This document shows positions 20,411 through 27,606 of a DNA stretch of 27,606 nucleotides, in pieces (position 1 is the first letter of the stretch; each line of letters opens with the position of its first letter). Location: positions 1 through 27,606 of the forward strand of contig NGBS01000734.1 of the NCBI GenBank assembly GCA_002245135.1. The letters run 5' to 3'. A model generated the notes under the pieces. That model made no database searches. It was not told the origin of the DNA and worked only from the letters and a program-made list of their open reading frames with translations. The translations under genes were made by a program, and so were the position numbers. This DNA comes from Proteromonas lacertae (Eukaryota > Sar > Bigyra > Opalinata > Proteromonadidae).

Positions 20411-23400
20411 CTACTTAAAAATACATTCAGTTTTAAAAACATTATTTAAAGAAAATAAATTTCCTTTCTTATTGGAATCACTAAATAGTTTTGAATAAAT
20501 AACTTTATTTTCATTAAATAAATATGCTCTTTTCAAAAAAGTACTTTTCTTTACATCATTTTCATTTAATATCACATCATCATCATCTTCATATTTCTCT
20601 GTATTATCTTCTTTATCACTCATTTTAGCTAACTCAGGTTCCATTAGATTACTTTCATTCACGATATATTCCACATCTTCGAAGTTACATTCATCAAGTA
20701 TATCTTTACTTTCTTCTTTTATTTCATCTTTCACTTCTTCATCAACTTCCATCACTTCTTCCATTTAAACCATTTTCGGTATTATCAACTTCTTCTTTTA
20801 ATATCACATCATCATCATCTTCATATTTCTCTGTATTATCTTCTTTATCACTCATTTTAGCTAACTCAGGTTCCATTAGATTACTTTCATTCACGATATA
20901 TTCCACATCTTCGAAGTTACATTCATCAAGTATATCTTTACTTTCTTCTTTTATTTCATCTTTCACTTCTTCATCAACTTCCATCACTTCTTCACCTTCT
21001 TCTATTCCTTCTTCGGCATTATCAAGACTAGCTATTCTTAAATCATCATCTTCTAATTTTCTTATATCACTTTCACATATTAATTCACATTTATATATTT
21101 CTATTTGACTCACTGCAGATTCTTCATCATTTACTATTTCATCATCATCATCTTCATATTTCTCTGTATTATCTTCTTTATCACTCATTTTAGCTAACTC
21201 AGGTTCCATTAGATTACTTTCATTCACGATATATTCCACATCTTCGAAGTTACATTCATCAAGTATATCTTTACTTTCTTCTTTTATTTCATCTTTCACT
21301 TCTTCATCAACTTCCATCACTTCTTCATTTAAACCATTTTCGGTATTATCAACTTCTTCTTTTAATATCACATCATCATCATCTTCATATTTCTCTGTAT
21401 TATCTTCTTTATCACTCATTTTAGCTAACTCAGGTTCCATTAGATTACTTTCATTCACGATATATTCCACATCTTCGAAGTTACATTCATCAAGTATATC
21501 TTTACTTTCTTCTTTTATTTCATCTTTCACTTCTTCATCAACTTCCATCACTTCTTCATTTAAACCATTTTCGGTATTATCAACTTCTTCTTTTAATATC
21601 ACATCATCATCATCTTCATATTTCTCTGTATTATCTTCTTTATCACTCATTTTAGCTAACTCAGGTTCCATTAGATTACTTTCATTCACGATATATTCCA
21701 CATCTTCGAAGTTACATTCATCAAGTATATCTTTACTTTCTTCTTTTATTTCATCTTTCACTTCTTCATCAACTTCCATCACTTCTTCACCTTCTTCTAT
21801 TCCTTCTTCGGCATTATCAAGACTAGCTATTCTTAAATCATCATCTTCTAATTTTCTTATATCACTTTCACATATTAATTCACATTTATATATTTCTATT
21901 TGACTCACTGCAGATTCTTCATCATTTACTATTTCATCATCATCATCTTCATATTTCTCTGTATTATCTTCTTTATCACTCATTTTAGCTAACTCAGGTT
22001 CCATTAGATTACTTTCATTCACGATATATTCCACATCTTCGAAGTTACATTCATCAAGTATATCTTTACTTTCTTCTTTTATTTCATCTTTCACTTCTTC
22101 ATCAACTTCCATCACTTCTTCATTTAAACCATTTTCGGTATTATCAACTTCTTCTTTTAATATCACATCATCATCATCTTCATATTTCTCTGTATTATCT
22201 TCTTTATCACTCATTTTAGCTAACTCAGGTTCCATTAGATTACTTTCATTCACGATATATTCCACATCTTCGAAGTTACATTCATCAAGTATATCTTTAC
22301 TTTCTTCTTTTATTTCATCTTTCACTTCTTCATCAACTTCCATCACTTCTTCATTTAAACCATTTTCGGTATTATCAACTTCTTCTTTTAATATCACATC
22401 ATCATCATCTTCATATTTCTCTGTATTATCTTCTTTATCACTCATTTTAGCTAACTCAGGTTCCATTAGATTACTTTCATTCACGATATATTCCACATCT
22501 TCGAAGTTACATTCATCAAGTATATCTTTACTTTCTTCTTTTATTTCATCTTTCACTTCTTCATCAACTTCCATCACTTCTTCATTTAAAAACCATTTTC
22601 GGTATTATCAACTTCTTCTTTTAATATCACATCATCATCATCTTCATATTTCTCTGTATTATCTTCTTTATCACTCATTTTAGCTAACTCAGGTTCCATT
22701 AGATTACTTTCATTCACGATATATTCCACATCTTCGAAGTTACATTCATCAAGTATATCTTTACTTTCTTCTTTTATTTCATCTTTCACTTCTTCATCAA
22801 CTTCCATCACTTCTTCATTTAAACCATTTTCGGTATTATCAACTTCTTCTTTTAATATCACATCATCATCATCTTCATATTTCTCTGTATTATCTTCTTT
22901 ATCACTCATTTTAGCTAACTCAGGTTCCATTAGATTACTTTCATTCACGATATATTCCACATCTTCGAAGTTACATTCATCAAGTATATCTTTACTTTCT
23001 TCTTTTATTTCATCTTTCACTTCTTCATCAACTTCCATCACTTCTTCATTTAAACCATTTTCGGTATTATCAACTTCTTCTTTTAATATCACATCATCAT
23101 CATCTTCATATTTCTCTGTATTATCTTCTTTATCACTCATTTTAGCTAACTCAGGTTCCATTAGATTACTTTCATTCACGATATATTCCACATCTTCGAA
23201 GTTACATTCATCAAGTATATCTTTACTTTCTTCTTTTATTTCATCTTTCACTTCTTCATCAACTTCCATCACTTCTTCACCTTCTTCTATTCCTTCTTCG
23301 GCATTATCAAGACTAGCTATTCTTAAATCATCATCTTCTAATTTTCTTATATCACTTTCACATATTAATTCACATTTATATATTTCTATTTGACTCACTG

Positions 23401-26400
23401 CAGATTCTTCATCATTTACTATTTCATCATCATCATCTTCATATTTCTCTGTATTATCTTCTTTATCACTCATTTTAGCTAACTCAGGTTCCATTAGATT
23501 ACTTTCATTCACGATATATTCCACATCTTCGAAGTTACATTCATCAAGTATATCTTTACTTTCTTCTTTTATTTCATCTTTCACTTCTTCATCAACTTCC
23601 ATCACTTCTTCATTTAAACCATTTTCGGTATTATCAACTTCTTCTTTTAATATCACATCATCATCATCTTCATATTTCTCTGTATTATCTTCTTTATCAC
23701 TCATTTTAGCTAACTCAGGTTCCATTAGATTACTTTCATTCACGATATATTCCACATCTTCGAAGTTACATTCATCAAGTATATCTTTACTTTCTTCTTT
23801 TATTTCATCTTTCACTTCTTCATCAACTTCCATCACTTCTTCATTTAAACCATTTTCGGTATTATCAACTTCTTCTTTTAATATCACATCATCATCATCT
23901 TCATATTTCTCTGTATTATCTTCTTTATCACTCATTTTAGCTAACTCAGGTTCCATTAGATTACTTTCATTCACGATATATTCCACATCTTCGAAGTTAC
24001 ATTCATCAAGTATATCTTTACTTTCTTCTTTTATTTCATCTTTCACTTCTTCATCAACTTCCATCACTTCTTCATTTAAACCATTTTCGGTATTATCAAC
24101 TTCTTCTTTTAATATCACATCATCATCATCTTCATATTTCTCTGTATTATCTTCTTTATCACTCATTTTAGCTAACTCAGGTTCCATTAGATTACTTTCA
24201 TTCACGATATATTCCACATCTTCGAAGTTACATTCATCAAGTATATCTTTACTTTCTTCTTTTATTTCATCTTTCACTTCTTCATCAACTTCCATCACTT
24301 CTTCACCTTCTTCTATTCCTTCTTCGGCATTATCAAGACTAGCTATTCTTAAATCATCATCTTCTAATTTTCTTATATCACTTTCACATATTAATTCACA
24401 TTTATATATTTCTATTTGACTCACTGCAGATTCTTCATCATTTACTATTTCATCATCATCATCTTCATATTTCTCTGTATTATCTTCTTTATCACTCATT
24501 TTAGCTAACTCAGGTTCCATTAGATTACTTTCATTCACGATATATTCCACATCTTCGAAGTTACATTCATCAAGTATATCTTTACTTTCTTCTTTTATTT
24601 CATCTTTCACTTCTTCATCAACTTCCATCACTTCTTCACCTTCTTCTATTCCTTCTTCGGCATTATCAAGACTAGCTATTCTTAAATCATCATCTTCTAA
24701 TTTTCTTATATCACTTTCACATATTAATTCACATTTATATATTTCTATTTGACTCACTGCAGATTCTTCATCATTTACTATTTCATCATCATCATCTTCA
24801 TATTTCTCTGTATTATCTTCTTTATCACTCATTTTAGCTAACTCAGGTTCCATTAGATTACTTTCATTCACGATATATTCCACATCTTCGAAGTTACATT
24901 CATCAAGTATATCTTTACTTTCTTCTTTTATTTCATCTTTCACTTCTTCATCAACTTCCATCACTTCTTCATTTAAACCATTTTCGGTATTATCAACTTC
25001 TTCTTTTAATATCACATCATCATCATCTTCATATTTCTCTGTATTATCTTCTTTATCACTCATTTTAGCTAACTCAGGTTCCATTAGATTACTTTCATTC
25101 ACGATATATTCCACATCTTCGAAGTTACATTCATCAAGTATATCTTTACTTTCTTCTTTTATTTCATCTTTCACTTCTTCATCAACTTCCATCACTTCTT
25201 CATTTAAACCATTTTCGGTATTATCAACTTCTTCTTTTAATATCACATCATCATCATCTTCATATTTCTCTGTATTATCTTCTTTATCACTCATTTTAGC
25301 TAACTCAGGTTCCATTAGATTACTTTCATTCACGATATATTCCACATCTTCGAAGTTACATTCATCAAGTATATCTTTACTTTCTTCTTTTATTTCATCT
25401 TTCACTTCTTCATCAACTTCCATCACTTCTTCACCTTCTTCTATTCCTTCTTCGGCATTATCAAGACTAGCTATTCTTAATCATCATCTTCTAATTTTCT
25501 TATATCACTTTCACATATTAATTCACATTTATATATTTCTATTTGACTCACTGCAGATTCTTCATCATTTACTATTTCATCATCATCATCTTCATATTTC
25601 TCTGTATTATCTTCTTTATCACTCATTTTAGCTAACTCAGGTTCCATTAGATTACTTTCATTCACGATATATTCCACATCTTCGAAGTTACATTCATCAA
25701 GTATATCTTTACTTTCTTCTTTTATTTCATCTTTCACTTCTTCATCAACTTCCATCACTTCTTCATTTAAACCATTTTCGGTATTATCAACTTCTTCTTT
25801 TAATATCACATCATCATCATCTTCATATTTCTCTGTATTATCTTCTTTATCACTCATTTTAGCTAACTCAGGTTCCATTAGATTACTTTCATTCACGATA
25901 TATTCCACATCTTCGAAGTTACATTCATCAAGTATATCTTTACTTTCTTCTTTTATTTCATCTTTCACTTCTTCATCAACTTCCATCACTTCTTCATTTA
26001 AACCATTTTCGGTATTATCAACTTCTTCTTTTAATATCACATCATCATCATCTTCATATTTCTCTGTATTATCTTCTTTATCACTCATTTTAGCTAACTC
26101 AGGTTCCATTAGATTACTTTCATTCACGATATATTCCACATCTTCGAAGTTACATTCATCAAGTATATCTTTACTTTCTTCTTTTATTTCATCTTTCACT
26201 TCTTCATCAACTTCCATCACTTCTTCACCTTCTTCTATTCCTTCTTCGGCATTATCAAGACTAGCTATTCTTAAATCATCATCTTCTAATTTTCTTATAT
26301 CACTTTCACATATATTAATTCACATTTATATATTTCTATTTGACTCACTGCAGTTCTTCATCATTTACTATTTCATCATCATCATCTTCATATTTCTCTG

Positions 26401-27606
26401 TATTATCTTCTTTATCACTCATTTTAGCTAACTCAGGTTCCATTAGATTACTTTCATTCACGATATATTCCACATCTTCGAAGTTACATTCATCAAGTAT
26501 ATCTTTACTTTCTTCTTTTATTTCATCTTTCACTTCTTCATCAACTTCCATCACTTCTTCACCTTCTTCTATTCCTTCTTCGGCATTATCAAGACTAGCT
26601 ATTCTTAAATCATCATCTTCTAATTTTCTTATATCACTTTCACATATTAATTCACATTTATATATTTCTATTTGACTTACTGCACATCATTTACTATTTC
26701 ATCATCATCATCTTCATATTTCTCTGTATTATCTTCTTTATCACTCATTTTAGCTAACTCAGGTTCCATTAGATTACTTTCATTCACGATATATTCCACA
26801 TCTTCGAAGTTACATTCATCAAGTATATCTTTACTTTCTTCTTTTATTTCATCTTTCACTTCTTCATCAACTTCCATCACTTCTTCATTTAAACCATTTT
26901 CGGTATTATCAACTTCTTCTTTTAATATCACATCATCATCATCTTCATATTTCTCTGTATTATCTTCTTTATCACTCATTTTAGCTAACTCAGGTTCCAT
27001 TAGATTACTTTCATTCACGATATATTCCACATCTTCGAAGTTACATTCATCAAGTATATCTTTACTTTTTCTTCTTTTATTTCATCTTTCACTTCTTCAT
27101 CAACTTCCATCACTTCTTCATTTAAACCATTTTCGGTATTATCAACTTCTTCTTTTAATATCACATCATCATCATCTTCATATTTCTCTGTATTATCTTC
27201 TTTATCACTCATTTTAGCTAACTCAGGTTCCATTAGATTACTTTCATTCACGATATATTCCACATCTTCGAAGTTACATTCATCAAGTATATCTTTACTT
27301 TCTTCTTTTATTTTCTTTCACTTCTTCATCAACTTCCATCACTTCTTCACCTTCTTCTATTCCTTCTTCGGCATTATCAAGACTAGCTATTCTTAAATCA
27401 TCATCTTCTAATTTTCTTATATCACTTTCACATATTAATTCACATTTATATATTTCTATTTGACTCACTGCAGATTCTTCATCATTTACTATTTCATCAT
27501 CATCATCTTCATATTTCTCTGTATTATCTTCTTTATCACTCATTTTAGCTAACTCAGGTTCCATTAGATTACTTTCATTCACGATATATTCCACATCTTC
27601 GAAGTT
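20411..27606 (-). CDS. Giant acidic tandem-repeat protein, C-terminal part
   Basis: Reads leftwards from beyond the right edge to TAG at 20411. The C-terminus is unique (about 40 residues: STFLKRAYLFNENK and KLFSDSNKKGNLFSLNN), and the rest is repeat. Each core of 62 residues starts EEVMEVDEEVKDEIKEESKD, contains one Cys (DECNFEDVEYIV) and ends EKYEDDDD. Cores are joined either by a 15-residue linker (VILKEEVDNTENGLN) or a 49-residue one (EIVNDEESAVSQIEIYKC to NAEEGIEEG). The chain is strongly acidic and hydrophilic, with no membrane segment or known domain. Frame breaks occur near 20761, 22590, 25480, 26312, 26354, 26688, 27066 and 27311; the stretch 22586-25426 is clean. No function can be assigned. 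A recently expanded surface or scaffold protein is one possibility. Confidence 0.7.
20575..27606 (-). repeat. Two-linker tandem array, 231-bp and 333-bp units, 27 cores
   Basis: The 186-bp core recurs 27 times (the rightmost is cut by the edge). 17 copies carry the 45-bp linker (type A, unit 231 bp) and nine carry the 147-bp linker (type B, unit 333 bp). Type B linkers begin near 20994, 21788, 23277, 24303, 24635, 25431, 26226, 26557 and 27346. From N- to C-terminus the linker order is B A A B B A A B A A B B A A A B A A A A A B A A B A, then the terminal linker. Copies are nearly identical, including third codon positions; I noticed one substitution (near 26675) besides the indels. Unit lengths are multiples of three. 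Confidence 0.92.

Noticed and set aside
26340-27217. Long Ser-rich open frames on the + strand of the array
   Set aside because: They are antisense to the acidic repeat: GAA, GAT and GAG read backwards give Ser and Phe codons, and unit lengths divisible by three keep that frame open. The minus-strand frame continues into a unique C-terminus with a stop, so it is the real one.
20575-27606. Regular repeats suggesting a CRISPR array or satellite DNA
   Set aside because: Units are 231 or 333 bp, coding, and lack unique spacers; both sizes are multiples of three with conserved protein sequence. This is a eukaryotic protein repeat.
1-27606. Ciliate-type reassigned stop codons as the cause of frame breaks
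   Set aside because: TAA, TAG and TGA each end at least one well-supported gene, and the breaks are shifts of frame, not single in-frame stops.
1-27606. tRNA or rRNA genes
   Set aside because: No stretch with a plausible T-loop word in a cloverleaf context was found in the spacers; the few TTCGA words lie in coding sequence or lack context.

Overview
The window is nuclear DNA of a very AT-rich, gene-dense unicellular eukaryote that builds motile flagella or cilia. Evidence: spliceosomal introns in most genes; eukaryote-only families (ribosomal protein eL28, a UBE2J/Ubc6-type E2, LIM, TMEM245, SPIRAL1/HN1 motifs); an axonemal DPY30-motif protein; and Asn/Gln runs typical of AT-rich protists. 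TAA, TAG and TGA all end well-supported genes, so the standard code fits. I placed 34 introns; all begin GTAT, end AG, and are 23-58 nt long (mostly 26-34). I cannot name the genus.

Left third (1-8361): a frame-disrupted coding region running off the left edge (-), an axonemal DPY30-motif protein with a dynein-stalk-like C-terminal module (-), ribosomal protein eL28 (+), an Asn/Gln-rich protein (-), a coiled-coil protein (-) and a triple-LIM protein (+). Spacers are short and often shared by divergent genes.

Middle (8530-20209): an ankyrin/RING/CCCH protein (+) with several apparent frame breaks, a small SPIRAL1/HN1-like protein (+), a tail-anchored E2 of the ERAD type (-), a 3.4 kb insert carrying a gene for a tandem P-loop NTPase of RHS/Crinkler type (-), a TMEM245-like membrane protein (+) and a Glu/Lys/Arg-rich coiled-coil protein (+). 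The insert lies between two head-to-head genes whose original shared spacer was only 44 bp. A 91-bp stretch covering that spacer is now present on both sides of the insert, so each gene kept its own copy.

Right end (20411-27606 and beyond): the C-terminal part of a giant acidic repeat protein (-). 27 nearly identical 62-residue cores are joined by two alternative linkers of 15 or 49 residues, giving 231-bp and 333-bp units in irregular order.

The most notable items are the spacer-duplicating insertion with its double NTPase gene, the two-linker acidic array, the dynein-stalk-like module in a DPY30-motif protein, and the uniform GTAT mini-introns, several of which have grown by (TA)n expansion next to the donor site. 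Small indels break frames in some genes and not in others. Whether these are assembly errors or real decay cannot be settled from this sequence alone.
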